64,000 nt of DNA from Marinobacter sp. S0848L (GCF_023016065.1 NZ_JALKAQ010000001.1:496001-560000), one strand, 5' to 3'; numbered from the stretch's first letter, positions 1-9,236 are shown. Notes: a model not told the origin generated them from the sequence alone. Program-made: numbers and translations.

Positions 1-288
1 GTCCGCTAACGAACGTTCCAGCTTGTTGGCGAAAAACAGGCCGTAGGCCTCAATCAGCGCTTTACCGAAAGCTTCTTTGTTGTCGAAGTAATGGTAAAAA
101 GAGCCTTTAGGCACCTTGGCCTGGCGCAAAATTTCATCAAGCCCTGTGTAGGAATAACCCTTCTCTGTTAACGCTGCCAGCCCAACCCCAATCAAAGCCT
201 GCCGGGTGTCCTGATAACCGGCGCTCTGACTTTTAGGGGGCCGCCCTCTTTTGCGCTTGACTGGAAACGTATCCACATCCACTCCCAT
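1..288 (-). CDS. TetR-family regulator, AcuR-like, C-terminus outside window
   Basis: The 96 visible residues begin at an ATG at 288 and run off the window edge. A basic N-terminus (KRKRGRPPKS) is followed by a TetR helix-turn-helix with the sequence VPKGSFYHYFDNKEAFG at about residues 59-75, closely matching the AcuR/NemR branch, which controls responses to acrylate or other electrophiles. The ligand-binding domain is missing, so the inducer cannot be judged. Two operator-like copies of a 13-mer lie 7-52 bp upstream and point to autoregulation. The gene is separated from the aldehyde dehydrogenase by a terminator, so it is probably not part of the alcohol-oxidation cluster. Confidence 0.85.
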   Translation of the reverse strand, partial: MGVDVDTFPVKRKRGRPPKSQSAGYQDTRQALIGVGLAALTEKGYSYTGLDEILRQAKVPKGSFYHYFDNKEAFGKALIEAYGLFFANKLERSLAD

Positions 289-292
289 ATTT

Positions 293-340
293 TAGACCGA
301 CCGTCTAATTAATTAACAAAAGAATACGACCGATCGTCTA
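293..340. promoter_or_regulatory. Putative paired TetR/AcuR operator
   Basis: Two copies of GACCGAYCGTCTA lie at 295-307 and 328-340, 33 bp apart, which is about three helical turns. The first extends to the near-palindrome TAGACCGACCGTCTA (293-307). It resembles the TAGAC...GTCTA boxes known for NemR/AcuR-type regulators. The position immediately upstream of the tetR start fits autorepression. The 13-mer repeat is seen directly; the role is inferred. Confidence 0.6.
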
Positions 341-349
341 TTAAATCAA

Positions 350-374
350 ATAAAAAAGGCCCTGGGATCGGGCC
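350..374 (-). terminator. Rho-independent terminator after the aldehyde dehydrogenase
   Basis: Read on the minus strand, GGCCC-7 nt-GGGCC is followed by TTTTTTATTT. It lies 135 bp beyond the aldehyde dehydrogenase stop and before the tetR promoter, isolating the two genes. A second stem without a T-run (CCCGGCA/TGCCGGG, 415-430) lies between it and the gene. Confidence 0.7.
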
Positions 375-508
375 AAAAAGAGAGGCAAATCTATTCCCGC
401 GCTCGGAAGAGCGCCCCGGCAGGTGCCGGGTTTAACAAAAGCACAATCCCTGTGCGGTCACACAAAAACGGGACCGGTACGAACCGACCCCTTACTGCCG
501 TTTACAGA

Positions 509-2029
509 TCAGAAAAATCCAAGAGGATTAGCGTCGTAGCTGGTCAACATGCACTTGGTCTGCTGATAGTGCTCCAGCGCCATCTTATGGGTTTCACGGC
601 CGATACCGGATTTCTTGTAACCACCGAAGGCTGCATGAGCCGGATACGCGTGGTAACAGTTCATCCATACCCGACCGGCCTGAATATTACGCCCCATCCG
701 ATAAGCCAGGTTGGTATCGCGAGTCCAGACGCCGGCACCCAGGCCGAACTCGGTATCGTTGGCGATTGCCAGCGCTTCTTCCTCGGTTTTGAAGGTGGTG
801 ACACCCACCACCGGCCCGAAGATTTCCTCTTGGAAAACGCGCATCTTGTTATCGCCCTTGAACAGCGTCGGCTGAATGTAGAAGCCGTTATTGAACTCGC
901 CTTCAAGATGCTCCCGGTCACCACCGGTAAGTACCACTGCACCTTCCTGACGACCAATTTCCATGTACGACATGATTTTGTCGAACTGTTCTTTGGAAGC
1001 CTGAGCGCCCACTTGGACCTCGGTATCCAATGGGTTTCCGCGTTTGATGGACTTGGTGCGCTCAACCACTTTTTGCATAAACTCTTCGAACATGTCTTCC
1101 TGAACCAGGGCACGGGACGGACAGGTGCAAATTTCACCCTGGTTGAAGAATGCCAACACCAGACCTTCGACACATTTGTCGACAAATTCCGGCTCCGCTT
1201 TCATTACGTCGGAGAAGTAAATGTTCGGGGACTTGCCGCCCAATTCAACGGTCGAAGGAATGATGTTTTCCGCCGCGCACTTAAGAATATGGGAGCCCAC
1301 TGGGGTCGACCCGGTAAAGGCGATCTTGGCAATACGCTTACTGGTGGCCAGCGCCTGGCCGGCTTCGATGCCGTAGCCATTTACAATGTTGATCACGCCT
1401 GGTGGCAACAAATCACCAATAATTTCCATCAGTACCAGAATGCTGGCTGGCGTTTGCTCAGCTGGCTTCAGCACCGTGCAGTTACCTGCAGCCAGGCACG
1501 GACCCAGTTTCCAGGCGGCCATCAGCAGCGGGAAGTTCCAGGGAATGATCTGTCCAACCACACCCAACGGCTCGTGGAAATGATAAGCCACGGTGTTGTG
1601 GTCGATCTCCCCCATGTGGCCTTCCTGAGCCCGCAGACAGCCGGCGAAGTAACGGAAGTGGTCCGCGGCCAGAGGAATATCGGCATTCAGAGTTTCACGA
1701 ATCGCTTTACCGTTATCCCAGGTTTCTGCAACCGCGAGGGCTTCAAGGTTGGCCTCAATACGGTCAGCGATTTTCAGCAGAATATTGGAACGTTCAGTGG
1801 GTGAGGTCCTGCCCCAAGCTGGCGCCGCCTTGTGCGCAGCATCCAAAGCCAGCTCAATATCTTCGGCGCCAGAACGAGCCACTTCGCAGAAAACTTCGCC
1901 GGTGACAGGGGTGATGTTCTCAAAGTACTGACCTTTCACCGGAGCTACAAATTCACCGCCGATGTAATTTCCATAGCGGGATTTAAATGAAACAACGGAG
2001 CCTTCTTTACCGGGTTGTGCGTAGATCAT
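509..2029 (-). CDS. pedI: NAD-dependent aldehyde dehydrogenase, PedI/ExaC-like
   Basis: The 506-aa product has the usual length of ExaC/AcoD-type acetaldehyde dehydrogenases. It would oxidise the aldehyde made by the periplasmic alcohol dehydrogenases to the acid in the cytoplasm with NAD+. The sequence shows the cofactor-binding stretch [10 protein letters not shown] (about 161-170), FTGSTPVGS (238-246), the general base in VELGGKSPN (Glu262) and the nucleophile in [11 protein letters not shown] (Cys301). The ATG at 2029 has AAGAGG about 8 bases upstream. A TACTACCAAG site about 125 bp upstream is shared with the neighbouring quinoprotein genes, linking it to their regulon. The orthologue symbol rests on neighbourhood order like that of P. 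putida; the enzyme family itself is clear. Confidence 0.9.
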   Translation of the reverse strand: MIYAQPGKEGSVVSFKSRYGNYIGGEFVAPVKGQYFENITPVTGEVFCEVARSGAEDIELALDAAHKAAPAWGRTSPTERSNILLKIADRIEANLEALAVAETWDNGKAIRETLNADIPLAADHFRYFAGCLRAQEGHMGEIDHNTVAYHFHEPLGVVGQIIPWNFPLLMAAWKLGPCLAAGNCTVLKPAEQTPASILVLMEIIGDLLPPGVINIVNGYGIEAGQALATSKRIAKIAFTGSTPVGSHILKCAAENIIPSTVELGGKSPNIYFSDVMKAEPEFVDKCVEGLVLAFFNQGEICTCPSRALVQEDMFEEFMQKVVERTKSIKRGNPLDTEVQVGAQASKEQFDKIMSYMEIGRQEGAVVLTGGDREHLEGEFNNGFYIQPTLFKGDNKMRVFQEEIFGPVVGVTTFKTEEEALAIANDTEFGLGAGVWTRDTNLAYRMGRNIQAGRVWMNCYHAYPAHAAFGGYKKSGIGRETHKMALEHYQQTKCMLTSYDANPLGFF

Positions 2030-2147
2030 GACGTTGACCTCTTTTGTTGTGTTTGTCGCTTAGTAACAAAGCCGTTCACGCTTACCTGTTCAATGTAGTC
2101 GTGACACTCTGATCCGTGAATGATTCGTTAGAGGGGGACGGCTGGTA

Positions 2148-2158
2148 CCTTGGTAGTA
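2148..2158 (-). promoter_or_regulatory. CTTGGTAGTA-type site upstream of aldehyde dehydrogenase
   Basis: CCTTGGTAGTA is found here on the plus strand, reading TACTACCAAGG toward the gene, 119-129 bp from the start codon. The same 10-mer appears at 4138-4147 and 5741-5750 at nearly the same distance and orientation from the PedH-like and PedF-like genes. It is a candidate binding site for one of the LuxR-type response regulators of this region. Confidence 0.55.
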
Positions 2159-2188
2159 GATGCTCTGAAGCAGATGGTTTCGGCGGCT

Positions 2189-2215
2189 AAAAAAAGGGCC
2201 GCACGAAGGCGGCCC
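2189..2215 (-). terminator. Rho-independent terminator after the PedH-like gene
   Basis: On the minus strand a 7-bp stem GGGCCGC/GCGGCCC with a 6-nt loop is followed by TTTTTTTAGC. It lies 21 bp past the stop of the PQQ dehydrogenase and ends its transcript before the aldehyde dehydrogenase promoter. Confidence 0.85.
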
Positions 2216-2235
2216 AAAGAGACACAAAACTCAGA

Positions 2236-4011
2236 TCAATTGGCCGCCACTCGATCTTTAGGCAGCTTGAAAGTCCAGACCAGACCACCTTGATTGAAGT
2301 TTTTGACCACCTTGGCCACTTCCCCGCCCCAAAGGGGTACAGCACCACCCCAGCCAGAGAGGACAGACACGTACTGTTCGCCATCCATGGTCCAGGTGAC
2401 CGGTGTACCAACCACGCCTGAACCGGTATTAAACTTGTAGAGTTCTTCGCCGGTCTTCGCATCAAAGGCTTTCAGGTAACCTTCAGGGGTTCCTGTGAAC
2501 ACCAGGTCTCCCGCAGTGGTCATTACGCCACCCCAAAGAGGGGCCGGGTTCTCGTAACGCCAGACTTCCTCACCGGTTTTCGGGTCCATCGCCCGGAGCA
2601 CGCCAATATACTCGTCGTTAGTAGGCTTGATGGTAAAACCAGCCCCCAAGAAGGCCGCGCCTTTTTTATAGGAAACCGGCTCGTTCCAGATGTCCATCGA
2701 CCACTCGTTCGACGGCACGTAGAAGAGCTCGGTTTGCGGGTTGTAGGCCATCGGCATCCAGTTCTTGCCGCCCAGGAAGGCCGGTTGGGCCACTACCGTT
2801 TCACCCTTGCCAGCTTCAGAGTTCAAGGGATCGCCAGGGCGACCGTTCTCGTCAAAGATCGGCCGGCCGGTTTCCGGATCCAGGCCTTCAGCCCAGGTGA
2901 TCTTGTCGACAAACGGGAAGCCGCGAATGAAATCACCGTTCTCGCGGTTAAGCACGTAGAAGAAGCCGTTACGGTCAGCAGTAGCCGCCGCTTTGATGGT
3001 CTTGCCGTTTTCCTTAAGATCAAACGAGATCAACTCGTTTACGCCATCGTAATCCCAGCCGTCATGGGGCGTGGTCTGGAAGTGCCACTTGATGCTGCCA
3101 TCATCAGGATCAATGGCCAGGCGTGAAGACGAGAACAGATTGTCGCCCGGGCGCAGATGAGAGTTCCAGGGAGCCGGGTTGCCTGTGCCAAAGAACAGAG
3201 AGTCGGTCTCTTCATCGTAGGTGCCGCCCAGCCAGGGTGCAGCACCACCATTTTTCCACATATCGCCCGGCCAGGTCTGTCCGGCTTTACCACCAGAAAT
3301 ACCGCTCTCGATTTTCTTGCCGTCTTTGTAGACGTACCCCATGTGGCCTTCAACGGTCGGACGGGTCCACATCAGGTCACCAGTGTTAGCGTCGTAGGCC
3401 TCTACCTTACCCACAATACCGAATTCACCGCCGGATACGCCGGTGATCACTTTGCCCTTAACAATCAGTGGTGCAGCTGTGATGGCATAACCTGCCTGGT
3501 AATCAGCTACTTTCTTGATCCACATGGGCTTGCCGGTGTCTTTATTCAGCGCCACCAGCTTTGCGTCCAGGGTGCCGAAGATCACCTTGTCGTTATACAG
3601 CGCCACACCCCGGTTAACCACGTCGCAGCAAGGCATGATGCCATCCGGCAGCCGGGCATCGTACTGCCAGATTTCCTCACCGGTCTTCACATCAATGGCA
3701 TAGACACGGGAATAGGAAGCCGTTACATACATCACGCCGTCCTTGATCATGGGCTGGGATTCCTGCCCCCTCATTTTCTCACCACCAAAGGCAAAGCCCC
3801 ACACCGGCTGCAGGTGTTTTACATTGTCGGTATTCAGGTCCGTCAGCGGGCTGAAGCGCTGGCCCTGGAGTCCCATGCCATAGCTAACGATGTCGTCGGT
3901 GGTTTCGGCGTCTTTCAGAATATCTTCATCGGTTACCGCATGGGCCCCGCAGGATACGGCCAGTGCCAGTGCACTGGCGGCAATGCGAATCCCGAATTTG
4001 TTCGATCTCAT
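2236..4011 (-). CDS. pedH: PQQ-dependent alcohol dehydrogenase, lanthanide type (PedH-like)
   Basis: This is a periplasmic quinoprotein of 591 aa from the ATG at 4011 (GGAGAG upstream), which opens a signal peptide ending near CGAHA (residue 25). An upstream in-frame extension to 4125 lacks a leader and is rejected. The eight-bladed propeller repeats ([27 protein letters not shown]) and the vicinal disulfide Cys128-Cys129 ([10 protein letters not shown]) are typical of type I quinoprotein dehydrogenases. The catalytic Asp320 lies in [11 protein letters not shown], and Asp322 two residues later gives the Asp-x-Asp signature known from XoxF and P. putida PedH as the lanthanide-binding form. It would oxidise primary alcohols and pass electrons to cytochrome c. 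Its own promoter region (4012-4156) carries both recurrent motifs of this locus. Confidence 0.92.
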   Translation of the reverse strand: MRSNKFGIRIAASALALAVSCGAHAVTDEDILKDAETTDDIVSYGMGLQGQRFSPLTDLNTDNVKHLQPVWGFAFGGEKMRGQESQPMIKDGVMYVTASYSRVYAIDVKTGEEIWQYDARLPDGIMPCCDVVNRGVALYNDKVIFGTLDAKLVALNKDTGKPMWIKKVADYQAGYAITAAPLIVKGKVITGVSGGEFGIVGKVEAYDANTGDLMWTRPTVEGHMGYVYKDGKKIESGISGGKAGQTWPGDMWKNGGAAPWLGGTYDEETDSLFFGTGNPAPWNSHLRPGDNLFSSSRLAIDPDDGSIKWHFQTTPHDGWDYDGVNELISFDLKENGKTIKAAATADRNGFFYVLNRENGDFIRGFPFVDKITWAEGLDPETGRPIFDENGRPGDPLNSEAGKGETVVAQPAFLGGKNWMPMAYNPQTELFYVPSNEWSMDIWNEPVSYKKGAAFLGAGFTIKPTNDEYIGVLRAMDPKTGEEVWRYENPAPLWGGVMTTAGDLVFTGTPEGYLKAFDAKTGEELYKFNTGSGVVGTPVTWTMDGEQYVSVLSGWGGAVPLWGGEVAKVVKNFNQGGLVWTFKLPKDRVAAN

Positions 4012-4054
4012 GGTTGCGCTCTCCAAGTCTCTTGTTGTCAGTTTCGAGCCGAAC

Positions 4055-4069
4055 CGGGAAGTTTTCCCG
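4055..4069. promoter_or_regulatory. Palindrome CGGGAAGTTTTCCCG upstream of PedH-like gene
   Basis: This is a 15-bp near-perfect palindrome about 50 bp before the start codon. It differs by one base from the palindrome at 5833-5847 upstream of the PedE-like gene, and a weaker copy lies at 10591-10605 upstream of the ABC operon. It is a candidate site for a dimeric regulator such as the PedR2-like protein; the regulator is not shown by sequence. Confidence 0.5.
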
Positions 4070-4137
4070 ACCCTGCGTTGATTTTTCGCAAACCTCGCAA
4101 ACTCAACAATTGCCCCCACGGACAAGTTTTCTCATCA

Positions 4138-4147
4138 CTTGGTAGTA
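4138..4147 (-). promoter_or_regulatory. CTTGGTAGTA site upstream of PedH-like gene
   Basis: This is an exact copy of the 10-mer also found upstream of the aldehyde dehydrogenase and the cytochrome c gene, here 127-136 bp before the dehydrogenase start and in the same orientation relative to the gene. Confidence 0.55.
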
Positions 4148-4156
4148 AGACCCGCC

Positions 4157-5113
4157 CTATTTCTGGCCTTCTGCCTGCGCAATGGCTTCCTCACTCAGGA
4201 AATCCCGGTAATAGCCCGGCACGCTGTAAGCAAGCTCCATTCCGGTGAAAGCCTCACTAAGGGTTCCCTCGGTAACCAGTCGATTAACAATTCCCTCAAT
4301 GGCATAACCCAGCTGACGGTGGGTATGCTTGACCGCCATTCCCACATCCCAGACCTGCTTCATCAACCCCGGGAAACCATTCTGGGCCTGCATAAAGGCC
4401 TCATTCTCAGGCTTTGCCAGCTCATGGTGGATTTCTGCTCGCATCCCCATAACGGCACTGACCTCGCCATTGCGCATGGCTTCAAACGCTGCCCTGACGT
4501 TGGGGTAGTGGCGCACCTGGTTGCGCATTCGCCCCTGCAACGCGGAACTCAGATAGAAATCCGGCAAGGTATCAATCTCAACACCGATGGGGTGGTACTG
4601 GAACACCGCCACGGTATCGACGGTATCGAGCTTTTCCGGGTTATAGGCAATTTGCCAGGTTTCCTGCTGGTAGGGGCCGAACAGCACCACCTGCTCATTG
4701 ATGTATTCACCGGTGGAATCCTGCATGTAGGCGTACTGCTTGTCGTAAGGCACCCGCATCATCACGTCCGCCAGCCGCTGCTTGTCCAGGTAGTGGCCTT
4801 TCCACACGTTGTTGCGCAGGTCATCTCCCAGCTCTTCGTCCGGGATGATCCAGTGCACTCGGAACTCCACACCCATTTCCTGTGCAATCAGCTTCCCTAG
4901 TTCCACATCAATACCCCGGGGCTGCCCATCCACCTCATAGGAGTAGGGAGGAAAGTCCCGATATACCCCCACTTTCAGGTAACCGGAATCCAGAACGATG
5001 TCGTAAGTGCGATCCGCCGGCCGGTTCAGCAGCTCGTCACCATCGTTAACCTCCTGGGCCACCACGGGCAGCGACAAGAGCACAGAGATCAGAAAGGATA
5101 GAATTGTTTTCAT
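4157..5113 (-). CDS. pedG: Quinoprotein-associated periplasmic binding protein (MxaJ/PedG-like)
   Basis: The 318-aa protein starts at MKTILSFLISVLLSLPVVAQ, a clear signal peptide; the longer frame to 5176 has no leader. The mature part looks like a solute-binding protein of the family encoded beside quinoprotein dehydrogenases (MxaJ/XoxJ type), with LKVGVYRDFPPYSYEVDGQPRGIDVELG opening the first lobe, split here as LKVGVYRDFPPYSYEVD then GQPRGIDVELG. XoxJ-type proteins are thought to assist activation of the partner dehydrogenase rather than feed a transporter, and no permease is adjacent. It lies 71 bp downstream of the cytochrome c gene in the same direction, so the two are probably cotranscribed. 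Confidence 0.8.
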   Translation of the reverse strand: MKTILSFLISVLLSLPVVAQEVNDGDELLNRPADRTYDIVLDSGYLKVGVYRDFPPYSYEVDGQPRGIDVELGKLIAQEMGVEFRVHWIIPDEELGDDLRNNVWKGHYLDKQRLADVMMRVPYDKQYAYMQDSTGEYINEQVVLFGPYQQETWQIAYNPEKLDTVDTVAVFQYHPIGVEIDTLPDFYLSSALQGRMRNQVRHYPNVRAAFEAMRNGEVSAVMGMRAEIHHELAKPENEAFMQAQNGFPGLMKQVWDVGMAVKHTHRQLGYAIEGIVNRLVTEGTLSEAFTGMELAYSVPGYYRDFLSEEAIAQAEGQK

Positions 5114-5184
5114 TATTGGTTCCCCCAACGACAGCGAGCCGGCACAGGGCCGGCTATGTTCAGAGCATCTGGACAATCATGGCG

Positions 5185-5613
5185 TTATTCAGGCTTGGGT
5201 AGAGACTCAACATAGGTCCGGATGGCCCACATTGCGTTCTGATCCAGGCTTTTCTTCCAGGACGGCATACCCCGGTCGGTACCGTTACGCACCCGGGTAA
5301 TAAAGTACTCGTCATCCCACTCCGTCAGCTCCCGCAGGTCCGGCGTCAGCCCGCCCGACATGGCACGAATACCATGGCAACTGGCACAGTTGCCGGCATA
5401 GGCGCTTTCGCCCACTTTCACGGCTTCACTGTAGTACTCACTCAACTCATTTCCTTCACGGAATGGATTCTCCATACGCACTTCGTCGCCAAGAGAAGGC
5501 AGGTTACCGGTGTTTACCGGCTGTGGTGTCACGTTGCCATGAGCCATGGCCAAACCGGCAGCACCTGCCAGCACGATGGCAATAAGCGGTCTGATTGAAA
5601 TAGGCATTGTCAT
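5185..5613 (-). CDS. pedF: Periplasmic cytochrome c, electron acceptor (PedF-like)
   Basis: The 142-aa protein has a signal peptide ending near LAMAHG (residue 25), one haem-binding site NCASCHGIR (Cys76, Cys79, His80) and a likely axial Met116 in RGMPSW. It matches the small cytochrome c550 that accepts electrons from PQQ ethanol dehydrogenases and passes them to the terminal oxidase. The start at 5613 is chosen because AGAGG lies 8 bases upstream; a second ATG at 5607 is possible. It is divergent from the PedE-like gene and first in an operon with the MxaJ/PedG-like gene. A TACTACCAAG site lies 128-137 bp upstream. Confidence 0.9.
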   Translation of the reverse strand: MTMPISIRPLIAIVLAGAAGLAMAHGNVTPQPVNTGNLPSLGDEVRMENPFREGNELSEYYSEAVKVGESAYAGNCASCHGIRAMSGGLTPDLRELTEWDDEYFITRVRNGTDRGMPSWKKSLDQNAMWAIRTYVESLPKPE

Positions 5614-5740
5614 TGTTGCTACCTCTATTTGGTTGCCCCTACGTTGGCTATTGGATTTTTCGTTTACCAACACGCTGCCAGACAGTCTAAGAACCTGTAC
5701 CGCTGTTCCGAATGCCACTTTGGGGTTTCCGGCTTAGTTC

Positions 5741-5750
5741 CTTGGTAGTA
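5741..5750 (-). promoter_or_regulatory. CTTGGTAGTA site between pedF-like and pedE-like genes
   Basis: This is the third exact copy of the 10-mer. Toward the cytochrome c gene it has the same orientation and distance as the copies upstream of the aldehyde dehydrogenase and PedH-like genes. Relative to the PedE-like gene it is inverted and about 225 bp away. Confidence 0.55.
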
Positions 5751-5832
5751 CACGATCCGGGCGAAGGCGAAAGCACAAGGCAGCATCCTGAAAACGAAAA
5801 TCCAGCCATTTTTCAGCAAGAAACCGATCATC

Positions 5833-5847
5833 CGGGAAATTTTCCCG
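5833..5847. promoter_or_regulatory. Palindrome CGGGAAATTTTCCCG upstream of PedE-like gene
   Basis: This is a near-perfect 15-bp inverted repeat (the centre base falls between GGGAAA and TTTCCC arms), about 128 bp before the PedE-like start. It is nearly identical to 4055-4069 upstream of the other dehydrogenase. Confidence 0.5.
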
Positions 5848-5974
5848 ATAATTTCTGACATTTTCCCGAACATCACCTGTCATTTTCCGTCGCCGGACTA
5901 CCGGGCATTTGCCAATACTCGGAACGTCAGCGTTCTTAACGCGCTGTTCACAACAACAATCAAGGGGAAGGAAT

Positions 5975-7822
5975 ATGAATCGTCGACAACATCCACTGAT
6001 CAGGGGCATCAGCCTGGCCCTGGCGATGGGGACTGCGGGCGCCTTGAGCATGACCACTCAGGCAAAAGAAGTGAGCTGGGAAGACATCGTAAACGACGCC
6101 GAAACCACCCAGGATGTTCTGGGCTATGGTATCGGCCCCAAGGCCCAGCGCTACAGCCCGATGACAACCATCAATAAGGACAATATCGAGAGGCTGGTTC
6201 CCGCCTGGTCATTCTCGTTCGGGGATGAAAAACAACGGGGCCAGGAGTCTCAGGCGCTGGTACACGACGGCGTAATCTACGTTACCGGCTCCTACTCCCG
6301 GCTGTATGCACTCGATGCAAAAACCGGGGAACGGCTATGGGAATACAACCATCGTCTGCCGGAAGGCATTCGGCCCTGCTGTGATGTGGTGAACCGCGGC
6401 GCTGCCATTTTTGGCGACAAGGTTTTCTTCGGCACTCTGGATGCGGGCATTGTGGCCCTGAATAAAGACACCGGGAAAATCGCCTGGCGCAAGAAGTTCG
6501 CTGACCACGAAGAAGGCTACACCATGACCGGCGCCCCGACGCTGGTGAAAGACCAGAAAACCGGAAAGGTTCTGCTGATCCACGGCTCTTCCGGAGACGA
6601 GTTCGGTGTGGTGGGCAAACTCTTCGCCCGGGATCCGGACACCGGTGAGGAAGTCTGGATGCGTCCCTTCGTTGAAGGCCATTACGGGCGCCTCAACGGC
6701 GAGAAAAGCACCCCCACCGGCGACCCCAGGGCTCCCAGCTGGCCGGATGACCCCAACAGCCCGACCGGCAAGGTAGAAGCCTGGAGCCACGGCGGCGGAG
6801 CGCCCTGGCAAAGCGCCAGTTTTGACCCGGAAACCAATACCATCATCATCGGTGCCGGCAACCCGGCCCCCTGGAATACCTGGGCCAGAACAGCGCCCGG
6901 TGGAGATCCGGCCGATTACGACAACCTATACACATCAGGACAGGTTGGCGTAGACCCAACCACCGGCGAGGTGAAATGGTTCTACCAGCATACCCCCAAC
7001 GATGCCTGGGACTTCTCCGGCAACAACGAGCTGGTACTGTTTGAGTACACCGAAGGCGGAGAACAGGTAAAAGCCACTGCCCACGCCGACCGCAACGGCT
7101 TTTTCTATGTGGTGGACCGCACCAACGGCGAATTCAAGAAAGGCTTCCCGTTTGTGGACAACATCACCTGGGCAAAGGGTATCGACAAGAACGGTCGCCC
7201 TATTGCAGTCAAAGGCCAGCGGCCACCCCCTGTTCCGGAAGGTGAAACCCGGGGCGAAGCCATTGAAGTATCACCGCCCTTCCTGGGCGGCAAGAACTGG
7301 AACCCGATGGCTTACAGCCAGGACACTGGCCTGTTCTACATTCCCGCCAACCACTGGAAAGAAGACTACTGGACTGAAGAAGTCACCTACAAGAAAGGGG
7401 CTGCTTATCTGGGCCAGGGTTTCCGCATCAAGCGCATGTACGATGACCACGTAGGCGTGTTGAGAGCGATGAACCCCCTCACTGGTGAGATCGAGTGGGA
7501 GCATAAAGAGAAGATGCCGTTATGGGCCGGTGTGCTCACGACCAAGGGTGGGCTTGTATTCACCGGGACTGGCGACGGTTTTCTCAAAGCCTTTGACGCC
7601 GAAACCGGGGAGGAGCTCTGGAAGTTCCAGACCGGCTCCGGAATCATTTCCCCACCCATCACCTGGGAAATGGATGGCGAGCAGTACATCGGTGTCACCT
7701 CCGGCTATGGCGGCGCTGTACCCCTTTGGGGCGGCGACATGGCTGAGCTGACCAAACCGATTTCCCAGGGCGGATCATTCTGGGTGTTCAAGCTGCCGTC
7801 ATGGGCACAGGCTTCACGCTGA
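5975..7822 (+). CDS. pedE: PQQ-dependent alcohol dehydrogenase, calcium type (PedE/ExaA-like)
   Basis: This is a 615-aa periplasmic quinoprotein ethanol dehydrogenase. The ATG at 5975 follows AAGGGGAAGG and opens a signal peptide ending near TTQA (residue 30); the frame upstream to 5909 lacks a leader. The vicinal cysteines are Cys135-Cys136 ([10 protein letters not shown]). The catalytic Asp346 sits in [11 protein letters not shown], with Ser348 two residues later. Asp-x-Ser is the form seen in calcium-dependent ExaA/PedE, in contrast to Asp-x-Asp in the paralogue at 2236-4011. It would oxidise ethanol and other alcohols to aldehydes and reduce the neighbouring cytochrome c. The gene is followed by a strong terminator, so it is probably monocistronic. 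Confidence 0.94.
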   Translation: MNRRQHPLIRGISLALAMGTAGALSMTTQAKEVSWEDIVNDAETTQDVLGYGIGPKAQRYSPMTTINKDNIERLVPAWSFSFGDEKQRGQESQALVHDGVIYVTGSYSRLYALDAKTGERLWEYNHRLPEGIRPCCDVVNRGAAIFGDKVFFGTLDAGIVALNKDTGKIAWRKKFADHEEGYTMTGAPTLVKDQKTGKVLLIHGSSGDEFGVVGKLFARDPDTGEEVWMRPFVEGHYGRLNGEKSTPTGDPRAPSWPDDPNSPTGKVEAWSHGGGAPWQSASFDPETNTIIIGAGNPAPWNTWARTAPGGDPADYDNLYTSGQVGVDPTTGEVKWFYQHTPNDAWDFSGNNELVLFEYTEGGEQVKATAHADRNGFFYVVDRTNGEFKKGFPFVDNITWAKGIDKNGRPIAVKGQRPPPVPEGETRGEAIEVSPPFLGGKNWNPMAYSQDTGLFYIPANHWKEDYWTEEVTYKKGAAYLGQGFRIKRMYDDHVGVLRAMNPLTGEIEWEHKEKMPLWAGVLTTKGGLVFTGTGDGFLKAFDAETGEELWKFQTGSGIISPPITWEMDGEQYIGVTSGYGGAVPLWGGDMAELTKPISQGGSFWVFKLPSWAQASR

Positions 7823-7836
7823 GTGCCGACCTACCA

Positions 7837-7860
7837 GGCCCGGCAATGCCGGGCCTTTTC
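7837..7860 (+). terminator. Rho-independent terminator after PedE-like gene
   Basis: A 7-bp G+C stem GGCCCGG/CCGGGCC (7837-7843 and 7849-7855) is followed by TTTTC, 15 bp after the stop codon. Confidence 0.85.
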
Positions 7861-7895
7861 ATGCCAAAGAATGTCCATAAAAAAGAGAGCCAGAC

Positions 7896-8552
7896 ATGAA
7901 ATCATGGATCACAGCAACCCTCCTGACCTCGGCTGTTTTTCCTGCCATGGCCAACGATGACATGGCCGACCTGGACACTGTTCAGGTGATCAACGGTTGC
8001 AAACTGGAGGCAGAAACCGCTTGCCCCGGCGCTGACTTGCGAGCCGCAGACCTGTCAAACCTGAACCTTCGCGGCGCAGATTTGCGGGGATCAAACCTGA
8101 CTGGCGCCACCCTAAACCACACAAACCTTCGGGGTGCCAACCTCAATGGTGCAAAACTGGACAATGCCACAGGCTACCGGCTACAGCTCTACCGGGCATC
8201 CCTGCGCGGCGCCAAGGTTCGTAATGCCACCCTGCCAGGCCTTCAAGGCGAATACCTGTTTGCCCAGGGAGCGGACTTCACCGGAACGGATATTTCCGGC
8301 GCCAACTTCGCCTTTTCCCGCTTTTCAGGAGCAACACTGGCCGATACCCGGGCACCGTTCAGCAGCTTTGAAATTGCCTGGCTGCCTAAAGCCAACCTGG
8401 AGGGCGCTGACCTGACCGGGGCAGACCTGCAGGAAGCCAAGTTCGGGCACGCCAACCTTGCCAAAGCCCGTTTATCCGGAGCAAGGATTCACTTTGCCAC
8501 CTTTGAAGGCACGTTTATGGAAGGCTGCACAGACTGCCCCTTTGACTGGTAA
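7896..8552 (+). CDS. Exported pentapeptide-repeat protein
   Basis: The 218-aa protein has a signal peptide (MKSWITATLLTSAVFPAMAN) and then tandem A(D/N)LxX repeats from about residue 45 to the end, for example GADLRAADLSNLNLRGADL and GANLNGAKLDNATG, which predict a right-handed quadrilateral beta-helix. Four cysteines are visible, at GCKLEAETACPG near the mature N-terminus and CTDCPFDW at the C-terminus, so disulfide caps are possible in the periplasm. A pentapeptide-repeat gene holds the same place in the P. putida ped cluster, between pedE and pedR2. Its job there is not established. The terminator upstream implies its own promoter, which I cannot place. Confidence 0.85.
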   Translation: MKSWITATLLTSAVFPAMANDDMADLDTVQVINGCKLEAETACPGADLRAADLSNLNLRGADLRGSNLTGATLNHTNLRGANLNGAKLDNATGYRLQLYRASLRGAKVRNATLPGLQGEYLFAQGADFTGTDISGANFAFSRFSGATLADTRAPFSSFEIAWLPKANLEGADLTGADLQEAKFGHANLAKARLSGARIHFATFEGTFMEGCTDCPFDW

Positions 8553-8579
8553 GCGCACCCGGAGAGGGCGGGGTCCGGC

Positions 8580-9236
8580 TCAGGCATTGCCAGCATCAAG
8601 CCCCTGCCCGAAACGCACCAGCCCGGCATCAACGGCCAGGTGCACCAGTTCGATGGACGATTCCACCTGCAACTTGCTTTTCAGTAACGCCAGATGGTTG
8701 GAAACGGTTTTGCTGCTAACGCACAGGCGTTCCGCGATTCTGGCCACGGCATCACCACGGGCAAACATCAGCAACACTTCCATTTCGCGCTGGGTCATAT
8801 CCCGCAGACGACGGTCCACAGGGCGTTCCCGGTTCAAGGCAAGCCGGGTCGCAATCGGATGTTCAATGTAGGGCTGGCCGGCGCCTACCCTTCGAACGGC
8901 ATCAGCCAGTTCTTCCGGAGCACAGTTCTTCGACACAAACCCCATCGCGCCCACATCAAGCGCCTGCCGGACCATGGGTAGTTCATCGTGCATGGTAAAA
9001 AACAGAATGGCCGCAGTCCGCCAGCGCTGGCGGATACGGCGAGCTACTTCAAGACCGGAAATATCCGGCAGGCCCATGTCGAGCATCAGCACATCGGGTT
9101 GAATACTGCCATATCGGGCAACGGCATCCTGCCCGTTGTCCAGCTCGGTAATCGCGACTGCCGGCAACAGATTGCGCAGCAGGTTGGCGATACCCTGCCG
9201 GACAACCAGGTGATCATCCACAATCATCAGTTTCAT
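8580..9236 (-). CDS. pedR2: LuxR/NarL-type response regulator (PedR2-like)
   Basis: The 218-aa protein has an N-terminal receiver domain with acidic pocket Asp7-Asp8 (MIVDDH), phospho-acceptor Asp53 (VLMLDMGLPD) and the conserved Lys in GFVSKN. A C-terminal LuxR helix-turn-helix follows (MTQREMEVLLMFARGDAVARIAERL split by the linker, then VSSKTVSNHLALLKSKLQV). It begins 3 bp after the kinase gene stop with GGAGG just inside that gene, so the pair is translationally linked. In P. putida the matching pair PedS2/PedR2 sets the switch between calcium and lanthanide dehydrogenases; that role here is inferred from position and from the paired enzymes. Confidence 0.87.
   Translation of the reverse strand: MKLMIVDDHLVVRQGIANLLRNLLPAVAITELDNGQDAVARYGSIQPDVLMLDMGLPDISGLEVARRIRQRWRTAAILFFTMHDELPMVRQALDVGAMGFVSKNCAPEELADAVRRVGAGQPYIEHPIATRLALNRERPVDRRLRDMTQREMEVLLMFARGDAVARIAERLCVSSKTVSNHLALLKSKLQVESSIELVHLAVDAGLVRFGQGLDAGNA

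Larger units (their letters stand above)
5614..5974. promoter_or_regulatory. Divergent promoter region between PedF-like and PedE-like genes
   Basis: The 361-bp gap has no convincing gene. It holds the CTTGGTAGTA site (5741-5750), the palindrome CGGGAAATTTTCCCG (5833-5847) and two further half-sites, ATTTTCCCGA (5860-5869) and CATTTTCC (5881-5888). The half-sites recur at about 20-bp spacing, roughly two helical turns, suggesting several regulator protomers on one face of the DNA. Confidence 0.6.

Noticed and set aside
415..430. CCCGGCA/TGCCGGG hairpin downstream of the aldehyde dehydrogenase
   Set aside because: No T-run on either strand; the neighbouring hairpin at 350-374 is the better terminator.
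452..1804. 450-codon open frame on the plus strand opposite the aldehyde dehydrogenase
   Set aside because: It lies wholly antisense to a gene with clear catalytic motifs, has no recognisable domain and arises from high G+C codon bias.
3157..4248. 363-codon open frame on the plus strand opposite the PedH-like gene
   Set aside because: Antisense to a dehydrogenase with complete signature motifs.
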